Source of the DNA: Takakia lepidozioides
Taxonomy: Eukaryota; Streptophyta; Takakiopsida; Takakiales; Takakiaceae
NCBI GenBank assembly: GCA_030704615.1
Contig: CM060734.1
Coordinates: forward strand, 11,098,001-11,162,000
Length of the DNA stretch: 64,000 bases
Direction: 5' to 3'
A program made the translations under genes and the position numbers. This document shows, piece by piece, positions 1 through 10,539 of the stretch. The first letter of the stretch is position 1, and the number at the start of each line of letters is the position of its first letter. The notes beneath the pieces are model-generated. The model was not told the DNA's origin and searched no databases. It saw only the letters and a list, made by a program, of their open reading frames with translations.

Positions 1-423
1 CTGTTTCCACCACTCTGTAGTGATTTCCGTATGCCCACATAGACCGAAATGAACGAGCAACAAACCCTGGTGGCTTACACAGATGACGAATATTTGCATC
101 ATATGCTGCTCCTCTTGAAACAACATTTTGTACTGCCGACTGTATCCACATATGAAAAGCAGGCAAAGGCAACATGTTTTCGGGGTATGGAACGGTGCGT
201 TGGTGTGCATTTCTCCCTTGGGTGCTGTATGTGGCTCGAAATTCGGCTCTGGCTGATTCTATGGTGGCCTTCTCAATATCATAAAGTCTGGTCATACTCA
301 ATTCACACTTAGTCAGGACCATAGTATGTACAAAGAGGCTGAGTGAAAATTGAGAATGCGCCAATTTTGTGTCCGGAAATGGTTCCCAGAGTTAGCATGT
401 GAAGCCAAATAAATGATGTATAC

Positions 424-2385
424 TTACCTCAGAAACGGTCTCATGCACGCCGTGTTGTGAAGCACATAGTCGTGTGCACTAGCCCGAATCTCAGCCAACA
501 GTTTCCTTGGAGTTCCAAAGCCCTCTAATACTTCTCCCGCAACACTTTCTTCTTCGTTGCAATCCCAGACCCTTCTACGAGTTCCTGGAAATGCAGCTAT
601 GTACTCTGTGAGGAGGCCAAGAGCCTCATCAAGAGAATACCTCCTGGCCATGCAACCTTCTGGCCGGGCATAGCTCTTCACATATCCCTTCAAATTTTTC
701 ATGTACCTCTCGATGGGGTACATCCAACGCGAACTAACAGGACCACAAACCTCCAATTCATTCACAAGGTGTAGCACAAGGTGGGTCATGAGATCGAAGA
801 AGAGGGGGGAAACTCTTTCTCCAACAAACAAAGCGTTACAACCACATCCTCCTTCAGGGCTGGTAGTTCCTCGGGATCGACTATTTTCATGCACAATGCG
901 CGAAATACACGAGATAGCTTCATGATTGCGAGCCTTGGACCTTTGCCCAACAAACCTCGAATGCACAAAGGTAGAACTTGTTGCATCAGTAGATGGTAGT
1001 CATGACTCTTCATGTGTGAAAGCTTGTTCTTAGCAATATGCTTCTTAAATGAAGCACCATACCCTGTCGGTGTCTTTAGAGCACCCAAAGTTGCATAGAA
1101 GGTAGTAGTTTCCTGTCGATTCAACACGTAAGGAGCCTACGGCTTCACCAACTTCCTGCCATCTCCGGGGTGGGGTTTTAACCATAAGTGAGGTTGTATG
1201 CCCTCATTCTCCATGTCCTTCCTGCTCTTTACTGTGTCCTTTTCCCCCAATATGGTGCGCAATATGTTTTCACAAATGTTTTTTTCACAGTGCATAACAT
1301 CAAGGGTATACCGTATCAACAAATCCTGAAATCATGGAACCACCATCAATATGGTATACTTTGATGGTAAAGCCAAGAGATGACATCTTAATAATGGGAA
1401 AAGGAAGAAACCAGCCTTGCATGCTGCAGACAGTATCCAGAGAGACAAAAGCCAGACATTTTCATGGAAACAACCATATTGCTGCTACATGTGCCATACA
1501 TAGGCGACTCCAAACTTGCTTCATGCAATTTGCATTAGGCTGAAATCTAAGTCGTGTGTGATGATCCTTACAACTGTATCCATGCAACTATGAAATCAGC
1601 CCTGCCAACAAACAAACAATGAAGACATACCCACCTTCCAATATGGCAGGTTCCAAAGGATCGACCTTCGCTTCATGCCATGGGATTTGGCAGGGCACAC
1701 ATTCCGGCGACGGCTGCCAAATGTTTCCATGAACCTCTCGTTTTCCTCCGCATTTTGGAGCTGATCCACAGTGGATACTTGGGGGGGGGGGGGGGGGTTG
1801 TCTGTGATCGGAGGCTCCATTGAAGTGGTTGCGATTGCGTCTATATGGATGGCCTGCTAGTAAGAATTTTCTGTGCCCCTGGTACACCATTTTGCTCAGT
1901 GCACTGGAGTGCCTGGCATCAAGATTGGGCCCGCACACGGGACAAGCCTTGTAGCCCCCAACTGCACACCCTGCTAGCATGGCATATGCAGGATAGTCAT
2001 GTACTGACCACATCAAAATGGCTCTCATGACAAAGGTCCTTGATCCTTCATTGCCAGATGCATCATTAGCCCTAACACCTTCCCACAACACGGTCAGCTC
2101 ATCCACCAGAGGCTGCAAGAACACATCCACATTGGTCTTCTTCACGGATGTCGGCCCTGGAATTAAGAGTGTCAATATCATAAAAAAAGGCTTTGTGCTC
2201 AGCCAAGGAGGAAGGTTGTAGTTCATGAGCAAGACTGGCCACGTAGACCATTTTGTTGATTTATCACCAAAGGGATTGATACCATCCCATGCCAGACCTA
2301 GTCGCAAGTTGCGAGGTTCAGCTGCAAAAGCAGGCCATGTATCGTCAATGTATTTCCATGCAAGGCTGTCAGGCCGGTGTCTCAT
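424..2385 (-). pseudogene. CACTA (En/Spm-type) Tnp2 transposase, broken
   Basis: This is a transposase remnant of the CACTA superfamily, which cuts and pastes its element in the nucleus. The 1588-2385 segment translates to the Tnp2 (Transposase_21) core: MRHRPDSLAWKYID, then RNLRLGLAWDGINPFG, STWPVLLMNYNLPPW and a Cys pair ACPVC. The 1137-1322 segment gives LDVMHCEKNICENIL, the next conserved Tnp2 block. The 424-1127 segments give the DUF4218-like tail with GPVSSRWMYPIERYMKNLKG and YARPEGCMARRY. The order on the minus strand matches intact Tnp2 genes, but the pieces lie in different frames with stops between them, and a long poly-G/C tract (1780-1798) sits inside. The region left of 424 may hold more of the same element; no CACTA terminus was seen. 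Family assignment is firm; function is lost as read. Confidence 0.88.
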
Positions 2386-2938
2386 CTTCCCATCTTAACT
2401 TTGGTTCTCCATGTGCCACACCATAAGCTTAGATATCTCCTTGCACTTGTACATGCGCTGCAGCCGGGGAAGGGGGCTGCTATTTCATGAGCCATGAGCC
2501 ATGAGCGGCATGAGCCATGAGCAGAGTCGTAAGTGTGGAAAAAAACATGAGCATCACTATTTTCCGGAAATGAGTGTCCGCGGGAATAGGGTTTAGGGTG
2601 CCACGGTCATAGGGGGAGAAGGACCTCCCGATGAAGGAGGTTCGGCAATGTTATTTAGAATTATATATTGAAAGGCAATGTTTCGCGAATGGAAGGGTGG
2701 TACTGCTTTGTACAATGGGGGCCCATTTCAGCCTACCAGCCACTTGCAAAATCCACCCACACTCCCAATCCCAAACGAAATGAGCAATGACGCATTCTCG
2801 GAACGATGGACACAGAATAGAATAAAAAGAGGGCACAATGAGGTTTTTATTGATCCACATGAATTGCATTTGAAGCACGTCTACTGTGCTGATTGTGCAA
2901 TCAAATCTTTAGCCCTGTGCCTACTGAATACAAGTCAC

Positions 2939-3740
2939 GTTGTCAATGGGACTTCGACTGCTCTCAGAACTAGCTCATGAGTCATGGGGCTCCTCTAGGT
3001 AAAGTCGATTGCAGCCGTTGTACCGCCCCTAGTGATGTTCACCACAATGTCCTGCCCTTCAATCATACCACCATCGAATATGGAAATCTTCACGTTTTTG
3101 TCATCCACACCAATGCGAATGTCCCCATACAATGGAGAAGAGGAGCGCACTCCTTGAGGAGAATAGGTCTCTCCGATGGAGTCCACCCACGTCCAGTGGC
3201 AGCAGTTCCACCGCAATAGCATAGCAGTGCGCCTTCTTCTGCATGGGTGACCGTCGTAGCTGGGAAAATCGGAATCGAGGATGCGCAGGAGCCACGGACT
3301 CCTCAGACCAAGATCGTCACCCCGCTCGAAGGCGTAGTGGCCTAGGATATACTCAAAAGCCACCAATGTTCCCACAATCGAACCAGTATCTTCTGTGTAA
3401 TTTGTGTACCCGATAACAATGTCTCCCGATGTGGCCGAATACATTGCATAATCGATGCCTCCAAATGGGCAGTCGTCCCGGTTCCGGAAGCACGGCATCC
3501 TTGCAAAGGAGGACCTGAGGACGACTTGGATGCCGATGACAATGACCTTGCGGACAGCTACGAAGCCCTTAGATTTTGGAAATGATGCGAAGCGGAAGAG
3601 CAGTCCGGCCTCCAATAATGGAGCATCTGGGTCCCACGTACCCACCAACGGAGGTGGATGAACCCATACATCTTTCTCATCAACAAGTTATAGTTTGAGA
3701 TCTGCCACCGAAGTCCATCCCCCCGGATGGAAATTCGGCG
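2939..3740 (-). pseudogene. Family G cargo gene, copy 1 (unknown function)
   Basis: The product is about 250 aa and not recognised. Conserved landmarks shared with the copy at 15711-16460 and the inverted paralogue at 3905-4606 are CFRNRDDCPFGGIDYAM, SGDIVI, LRSPWLLRILDSDFPS, LLRWNCCHWTW, PLYGDIRIGVDD and ISIFDGGMIEGQDIVV. The run of short acidic and glycine turns with paired Cys suggests a compact beta-rich domain, but that is inference. An AATAAA signal lies downstream on the minus strand near 2846-2851. Compared with copy 2, a TGG codon has become a stop at 2995, removing the last 23 residues. The frame also differs near 3650, where copy 2 reads straight through. It is therefore probably a slightly damaged sibling of the copy 2 gene. 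Confidence 0.55.
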
Positions 3741-3904
3741 CCGCATTTACATCGAAGAGGGGATGGACTTCGTCGTGTCCAGTGGCTATCGGCCCACCTG
3801 GCAGTGACTGCCCATAGTTTGCATGGCAGGGTAGGAAACTGAAACGGCTACATTCATGCAGCAGCCAATCTTCATCGGTCCAGGATCCTGTAGGGGGGAA
3901 ATTT

Positions 3905-4606
3905 AAATGTGCCCTGGAGTGTTTGTGAGCAATTGCAGCGTTAGCTTGAACTTTTTCCAGCCACCGCGCTGCTCCTCCTCCATCCGGGAGCTGCTGTCAT
4001 TGAGCGTACTCCGCTACTCTTTTTCAAGGATGCCGTGCCGCCGAAATCCAGCCGACTGCCCTTATCATGGCCACGATTATGCTATGTTCAAACCAGAATC
4101 AGGAGACATCATTGTCTGGCTCTCTGTTTTCACAGACGCTGCTGGAATCAAGCAAGAGTCTTTGCGCGCAATGGAGTATCTGGAGGGCTATTACCGCTTT
4201 GAGTGAGGTGAGGGCGAGGGTCAATGCGGTCCGTGGGTCCTGAAAATTGTTGACCTCGATATACCAAGCTGGAAAGGGATGCCGGACAGATCACGCACGG
4301 CCTCGCTTTGGCGCTGGAACTGCTGCCAGTGGACCAGGGAGGACGGCACCGGGGAAAACTATATACGTGCAGATCACTCCGCTCTTCCAGTGTATGGAGA
4401 CATTCGGCTGAGTTGCGAAGACGAATCGCACGGGCACATGAGGCCCACAGTGACCTTGTCAATGTATGATGGTGGTATCATTGATGGACATGACATTGTC
4501 GTCGGCTCCAGCAAGGGCAGCAGAACGACCGAATTGCAGTTTACCTCAAGGTGCCGCAGCAGTAATGAGCTTGTTTTGAGGGGTATCGAAGTTCCGTCGA
4601 CTTGGT
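3905..4606 (+). pseudogene. Inverted paralogue of the family G cargo gene
   Basis: This plus-strand reading frame encodes a diverged version of the neighbouring minus-strand protein: MPCRRNPADCPYHGHDYAMF, SGDIIVW, GPWVLKIVDLDIPSW, LWRWNCCQWTREDGTGENY, PVYGDIRLSCED, LSMYDGGIIDGHDIVV and ELVLRGIEVPSTW. The same block order and spacing mark it as a duplicate placed head to head with the first gene; the shared start region is 3740-3905. One in-frame TGA at 4204-4206 falls where the paralogue has Arg. Otherwise the frame is open to a stop at about 4606. A polyadenylation signal AATAAA is at 4678-4683. Function is unknown. Confidence 0.55.
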
Positions 4607-4677
4607 GAAGCCCATGTAGAAGGAGGAAGGGCTTAGTTTTGTCTGCAGTTGGTAAATGTGAGACATCGTGTCCGATC

Positions 4678-4683
4678 AATAAA
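4678..4683 (+). terminator. Polyadenylation signal AATAAA for the plus-strand cargo paralogue
   Basis: AATAAA lies about 70 bp after the predicted stop of the 3905-4606 reading frame. The minus-strand sibling has an equivalent AATAAA near 2846, so both back-to-back genes carry their own 3' end signal. Confidence 0.5.
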
Positions 4684-4854
4684 CCCATCGTACCTCACTT
4701 CTGTGTGATTGTGTTTCATTCTGTTGAATAACTGTCGGAATTGGCCCACTGTTTACAATTTGATGTCTCATTTCTACAATTTGTGTGTCCGGATGAATAT
4801 ACCAGAGTAACCGGTATGAGAGTCATGTGTCAAGAATATACCAGAGTAACGCCA

Positions 4855-5290
4855 TGTCGGACATTGAAATGCGGCACCACATTTCCATGTCGGCATCGAA
4901 ATGCGGTGCCGCATTTCCATGTCGGACAAGGAAATGCGGTGCCACATTCCAATGCCGACATGGAAATGTATGAACCGCATTTCAGTGTCGGACAATGGAA
5001 TGCGGTGCATCATTTCCGTCCAGGTACACGAAATACCAACACGGGTCTATAAATTGGACAGACAACGAGGTTGGCATTGCAAATGCGGCGATGCATTTCC
5101 AGCTTGGCAATGGAAACTTCTTTTTGGACAAGGGAATGCGGTGCCGCATTTCCGTCCAACACTTCGGAAAGTGTGACATTTCCGACCAGCGCGATGGAAT
5201 GCGTTGCCGCATTTCCGTGAGAGGGTCTGCAAATGGACAAATTGCGATGTCCGTTCTGGAAATGCGGCGCCGCATTTCCATGTCCGTCAT
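4855..5290. repeat. Array of GGAAATGCGG(T/C)GCCGCATTTCC palindromes
   Basis: Roughly eight near-palindromes of the form GGAAATGCGGTGCCGCATTT follow each other at 30-80 bp spacing, each bordered by words such as CATGTCGGACA. Several are perfect around the GCGGTGCCGC or GCGGCGCCGC centre (for example near 4896, 5145, 5205 and 5265). The core resembles the array at 10.54-11.60 kb and a single motif at about 3725-3750 between the two cargo genes. No open frame of interest crosses it. Confidence 0.8.
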
Positions 5291-5339
5291 CGACTTCCTC
5301 TTGCTTGTTGTTGTAGTGCTTGCTCTTTTGGCTTGAGGA

Positions 5340-7580
5340 GGGGCTAGATCCTAGGGAATGGAGCTTGAAGCTCCCTAGTTAGGTAGGATTCTTGTAAGCT
5401 AAGGCAAGTGGCCTAGCTTGTGGGCCTTTGAGCCATTTTCATTTGTGAAGGAAGAGGGCAATTTCATGTGGAGGAAAGTGACTTGAGGACGAGTAGGAGG
5501 GGCTGGTATGGACTTATGAACGAGAGCCTAAGTGAAGGCCGCATAGAGTACCATTACTTGAGTCGATAGAGCATCCCAAGCACTCTCGCATAGAAAGGTT
5601 GATCCCATCTTACCATTTCACCATTTGTGTATGTGATTCATTTATTTTCCAAGCAAAGCTTGAAGTTGAAAATCTAATCTAGACTCTTCAAAAGAGGAGA
5701 GTGCATTGTGGAGTCCCATTATTTCATGTCTAGAAGTGACAAGGGGAAAACCCCTATAGTCTATTGGTAAGGGCACCAATAGAGGCTTGTATTTGAATTG
5801 TTGGAAGAAGGAATCTTTGTATTTGATTACTAATTTGAAATATAGCCAGCTCTGGCAAAGGCAGGCCAGTAGGCTGGATCTATGATATAAGGCTACTATA
5901 AGGCCTCTATGTGCTAATTCCCCCCCCCCCCCCCCCACTAGCAAGCCATGGAGGCCTAGGGGAGGGTGGTTTGTATTTTTTTTGTCTTGGGGTTTGGGCG
6001 GGCTGATTTCGCTTGACAGCAGCTACCCCAAAGTCGCGAGCAGCCCGGGAGGAGCCCGGGTGCTGCGCCTAGAGAGTAGGGACTCGATTACTAAAAGCGT
6101 GGAGGCAGTCGTGGCCCAGCCACGACGTACGGACGTGGGGCCCCAGCGCTGACCTTAAGTTGTACTGAGATCAAGTACATCAGCTGCGTGGCTCAGGCGT
6201 GAGGCCATGAAGCGTGCGAGCAAGGCGAGGGTCTTTACCGGCTGGATAACCAAAAGTTGTGACGGACCGGCGGACGCTGGCGTTAACCGCAGCGGGTCCA
6301 CGGTTTGGACCGCTACGCGCGGATCTGCGCCCCGCTACGTGGCGGGGACGTTTTACCCAGCGGGCAATGCGTCTGCAAATTCCCTTAAAGGGGGGTATTC
6401 TTACCTTTAGGTATTAGATTCAATTTATACCCCTCTAAGGGTTATGAGCCATTATCTAAGGCGCCAGTGGTAGATTAAATCTAGGATTTTGGGAGGACGT
6501 AGCCTTGGAGAGGAGCGTTCTTAGGACTCCAAGAGGGAGCCAAGCGGGCCTGAGGGCAGTGAGCTAGAGGCGGAGACCTCGAGAGACAAGGGAGGAGAGA
6601 AAGTACTCTGTCCTAAAAACTTGGCTATAGTGAGCCTTTGTGTCAGAGCCCAAGGTAGAGGATGACTTTTTCCATGGAGGGAAAGCGCATCAGCGTCTTA
6701 AAATAATGTAAGGGGGGTGAAATCTAGCTTGGAACCACCAGTGGTTATTTTATTATTTACGCATGCATGTTCTGGACTAACGAATGTAGTGGCAGGGATG
6801 AGCTCGCAGCGAGATTCATTCATCCGATAGGGCCGCGGCAGTTCCCCGTGCAGGGAACGGTTCCCGGGTGGTCATCGGTTCTCATTGGGTTCCCATAGGG
6901 TTCTCAAGGGCATCTTTAGGCACCAAGGGTATCTTTGGATTCCCCACATGATTTCCCATAGGGGAGGTATTTTTTTCTGATTTTCTTAATTTCTTTTATT
7001 TTCCAGCATTTCCGTTTTTGCGAAATTGCTTAAATAGGATAGATGCACGTGGTGCTCGTTATAGCCTGCAGGGCGCTGATTAAACTGATTGAACTTGTTG
7101 TGTTGAGGGGCTTAGACCCACCTTATTGAATTGAGTGAACCTATTGGATGACGATAGGCATTTTGGCCAGTCCGTTGCTATAAGTATTTAGGCACTGGGG
7201 TAGGAAGTGTTGGCCCTTCCACTTAGAGGTGACTTGAACTCAAGCCCTCGGCGAAGGAGGGGCAGTGGGAGAGGACGATTTTCCCGATTAAAACATGTCC
7301 CGGCTATAGGCGGCTCAGGGGCCTAGGCGGTAGGAATTAGACAATAAAACACAAAGTCTTGGAAGACAATTACTGAGTAGATTATAGGATACCGTAGGAC
7401 TTAGAAACGCAAACTCGCCCTGTGAAGAGGAGTACGTGATTTCTCTTTGTCGGTAGGACTTAGATAGTGATCATAGCCACCATGTACGACCACGGACCCC
7501 CTGCACTAACCGCAGTCGGGTAGGCGGTTCAGTGAGCCCAACCTACACCGCAATTTACCTCGGCCCTTCTAGACTACTAT
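5340..7580. other. No gene recognised
   Basis: No convincing reading frame, RNA gene or domain was seen on either strand. The stretch includes a poly-C run (5922-5937), a GC-rich section (6000-6400) and short G-rich direct repeats of the GGGTTCTCAT/GGGTTCCCAT type near 6875-6910. It could be LTR or leader sequence of a degraded retrotransposon, but no TG...CA ends or partner copy were found within the window. Confidence 0.5.
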
Positions 7581-7645
7581 GCCGTCACCCTGACCGCGCG
7601 CGCTCAGGGCTCATCAGGAAGAACCAAAAAAACTTGAAAACAACC

Positions 7646-9420
7646 TGAAACCACCATGTCATGTGGTTTATCCAGAGGTCAAATGTGGGGTCGGATAGTT
7701 TGTCAGGTTTTGGGAAGCTCCACATGTCCCGAATACTCTGAGATCTATTCCAGATTTGGAGCCACCAGGTCTGTCCAACCAACGTGGATATTAGTAAGCA
7801 AAATAAAATAAGGGAACACATTGTTGCATGAAGAGTCCAAGTTGGTTCAGAATGATTAACCTTCTCAGTTGCATCCACACACGTTGTGACTAGACGATGT
7901 AGTTCCTCGATTGTCATTGTTGGCTTAAGAGCCCGTGAGTAGTGCTTCCCCACCTCCACAAGAAAGTCGTCACTGAGTGTGGGATCCGCAATGGCCACGT
8001 ACTTCACCATCCGAGACTTGTACTTGAGGCGCGCCTTTGCCTCGGCAGCGCTGACATACGATTCGAGTGCACCCAGGGTCAATTTCTTCTCCCCTGACTC
8101 CATGTAGAACCTCCTTGCATGTGCCAAATCTTGGTCAATTCTGGTCTGTCAGCAAAGCACATAGCAATTACAAAGCATGGTCTTCTAATTCCATAGCAAA
8201 AAATCGAGAAATGCGAAACGGTGAGTTCGAGAAATTGATTGTTAACGATCCTCTTTTCCAGCAATTGTCTAGAAAAATGTTCTTCGTATGGGATGGGAAC
8301 CATCGGCTTGCCGCATGGATGGAGCACATAGCCCAAGTACACCCCGACGAACTAGATTGGCATTACGCCGTGGAGTGTGTTGTGCTGAAGGTGGCGGGTA
8401 CGGCGGATCGCAGTCTTCTCAAGGCTGCTATGGCGGACATAAACACGTAAGTTCAAATGCTCCTTGCACTGGAACTTGCAATTTCATAGTCATTTCGGCG
8501 GCAAGCCCCTCACATATTGCAACTGTGGCATTGCAGGGTCACGGTGACTGCCTTCATTGCCACCAACTTGTCCCACATGCTCTTCCGAGTGAAGGATGTA
8601 GGGAGGCAGCCGGTGTCTAATTTTGCCAATTCCTTCAGTGCCGATCTCCTGCGGAAGTCAGAGGCAAAGGCTGACAGAACATGGTATAGGCTGAGCATGG
8701 ACGCCATGGTCGACTATATCTTTCGGGTATTGCGTTCTGCTCTCTTCATGACCCCATACGATATCCATCCCGAAAAGAGAATTTGAGCTTGTCGATATCA
8801 CCGAAAACGGCAGGTCTGACCACCTGCATCGATACCATGTGGCAGAGCGGAATCCGCAGCTTTGCTGGGTAGACCATGCCTTCTAGTACCCTGTCAATGT
8901 TGTTGTGGGTTGCCTCCAACATCTTGGCAGCGGCCAACTTCATATCCGCCTCCGACATGACGTCTGTTGCAGGGGGGTTCTCTGGAAGCCCACCAGAACC
9001 ACCAAATCCAGCCTGTATGCTCCGGCTTTGGGCCCTGGGGATCTCTGGGAGGATGTCATCCTGGTCAGAAAGGTCCCTCTCCTCCTCATATCTGACATGT
9101 ACCAACGGAAGCTCAACAGTGCCTTGCAATGTGGCAAGTGCCTCTTCCCCTCCACCTGCCCCATACCCCGGTGTGTGTGGTGTTTTCTCCTCTCCCTCTG
9201 CTGGTTTCTTAATGGCTCTGTCTGGTTCAGGTGTCATGGTACCTCTCTCGCTTGTCAGTGCTTGTGTCACTGCCTCTTCCGTGGTCTTTTCAGTGGCCTT
9301 CTCTCTTGCCAAAACCTTGGCCTTCTCTCTACCATGTTCTCTTGCCATGTCTTTTGCCCTCTCTCGGGCCTTTTGTTTCTTAGATGGGTGAGGCCTCCAG
9401 GTCCACCACCTTCGACCCCG
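7646..9420 (-). CDS. Unidentified multi-exon gene, minus strand
   Basis: Two long exon-like blocks are clear. The upstream block (about 9420-8760) starts with a highly basic Lys/Arg/Glu stretch (KKQKARERAKDMAREHGREK) that could be a nuclear signal plus coiled coil. It then has an acidic middle, and ends with SEADMKLAAAKMLEATHNN and FGDIDKLKFSFRDGY before a possible GTATGG donor at 8759. The second block (8148-7820) follows a GACAG acceptor and reads SGEKKLTLGALESYVSAAEA, VKYVAIADPTLSDDFLVEVG and MTIEELHRLVTTCVDATEKV. A third block (7771-7646) may follow a short intron. The exact splice joins between blocks do not phase in any simple way I could find, so an exon may be missing. The family is not recognised. 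Plus-strand ParB-like exons occupy the gap between blocks one and two. It could be a transposon gene or a captured host gene. Confidence 0.4.
8153..8726 (+). CDS. ParB-like (Srx/ParB fold) domain exons, partial gene
   Basis: Exon 8153-8446 follows a TGTCAG acceptor and ends at a GTAAGT donor. Exon 8537-8726 follows a TTGCAG acceptor, and the split codon joins in phase (ACG). The protein carries FFVWDGNHRLAAWMEHI, which matches the DGxHRxxAA signature of ParB-like domains. A beta-rich stretch (WHYAVECVVLKVAG) follows, then a helical part (SFSADLLRKSEAKADRTWYR). ParB-like modules bind or hydrolyse nucleotides and in prokaryotic mobile DNA often sit next to DNA methyltransferases; that is family knowledge. 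Here the exon set is incomplete: it may end at a GTATTG donor at 8727 or at the stop at 8784. The exons lie antisense between two exon-like blocks of the minus-strand gene. Whether it belongs to family G copy 1 is inference. Confidence 0.5.
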
Positions 9421-10335
9421 GGGAAGTCACACCCTCTTGGTGTTTGGTGGGTGTTCTGTTCACTCCCCCCTCAGCAACGTGTGCCTGCTCTTTGGCTGGG
9501 GATTGCATGTGCTTCGCCTTTTTCTTCTTCTACATGTGGGCGGGCCCCCCTGCCTGTACATCGACCTCATGGATGGGCGGATCTGTAGCCTATTTCCATC
9601 GCCCTGCACCTGCCATGCCGACTGCTACAGAGGCAATCTCCTGAATGCCTATTCGGGTGTACTCCCGCTCCAGCGCCTCTCTTCCGCCAACAAAAGGAAC
9701 TAGTTTTGGATTGGCCTCCAGTGCCCACGTAGGCGACCCGAGAATGCAAATATCAGAGACCGCAGACTGCTGTCGATGACTGTTAGACTGCGGTCGATGG
9801 GTTGGAATCACCGCTTGTCGACTTGGAGCAGTCGAGGATACCACCACCGTGTCCCGATCGTCTTCACTCTGTCATCCCCAACACGGGCAGCACCATCCAA
9901 ATCAAATCAACAGTTGTGACAGGCAGAGTAGGGATAAGCATGAAAGCAAAAACAACTGTGTTCCTACAGATAAGCATGAAAGCAAATACAAGTAATCGCC
10001 AACAATCATTTGCAATCGCACATGCAGAAGCACAAAGAAAATGTTCGGGTGCGAAGAAGAGGACGACACATCTACAAAAAGCAGAAGAAACATGCGCTCA
10101 CCTCAGAGTGCTTGGCTTCAGTTGGCATGGGCTGCGAGCAAGACAACAGTATCTCCTGCTGTAGCTTCAGTCTGGCCATGCAAGCAGTTGGTCACGCCCC
10201 GTAGTACAAAGGTTTCAGTTTGCGCCGCGGCCTCGATGGGGGGTTTCTGAGGAGAGCCTCGCTCTTCTCCACGCGGCATAAGTCCGACTAACAGTAAAAT
10301 CAAACGCATAATGCGTTGTGGCATTCGGGGAAAGG
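9421..10335. other. No gene recognised
   Basis: Only short overlapping frames of low coding quality occur here, with no recognisable motif on either strand. The left part may include further upstream sequence of the minus-strand gene that ends at about 9420. Confidence 0.4.
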
Positions 10336-10539
10336 AACTTCATCCACACGTCACATCAGTGGCTCCAGGTGTAGCCGGGAAGCTAGCATGGAATCCGTGC
10401 AGACGATCTAGGTTCAAAAAGGAAGACGGCGGAACATAAATGCGGGCCGCCGGGAATAACTGTGACAGGTTGCGAACTCGCCCAGGGCGACACCTGTCCA
10501 AGTCATACCCCAACAGGACTTTATCCGCCCGAAAAAAGG

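Larger units (their letters stand above)
2472..4700. mobile_element. Family G TIR element, copy 1, left end with two cargo genes
   Basis: The sequence from 2472 (GGGGGCTGCTATTTCATGAG, then repeated CATGAGC words) is nearly identical to that from 15248 onward. The two copies diverge abruptly to the left of the GGGGG, which places the element end there. Similarity continues past 3660 up to the assembly gap in copy 2. The complete copy 2 ends at 31733 with the inverted form, so this is a terminal inverted repeat. No matching right end for copy 1 was found, so its extent beyond 4.7 kb is unknown; the ParB-like exons at 8.15-8.73 kb may belong to it. The transposase type and superfamily are not recognised. 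Confidence 0.7.

Noticed and set aside
6190-6430. GC-rich block considered as rRNA or a structured RNA
   Set aside because: No conserved rRNA helix or tRNA box pattern could be matched.
8876-9391. 171-codon Ser-rich plus-strand frame
   Set aside because: It is the exact antisense of the Lys/Glu-rich minus-strand coding block, which has better composition and a plausible splice site.
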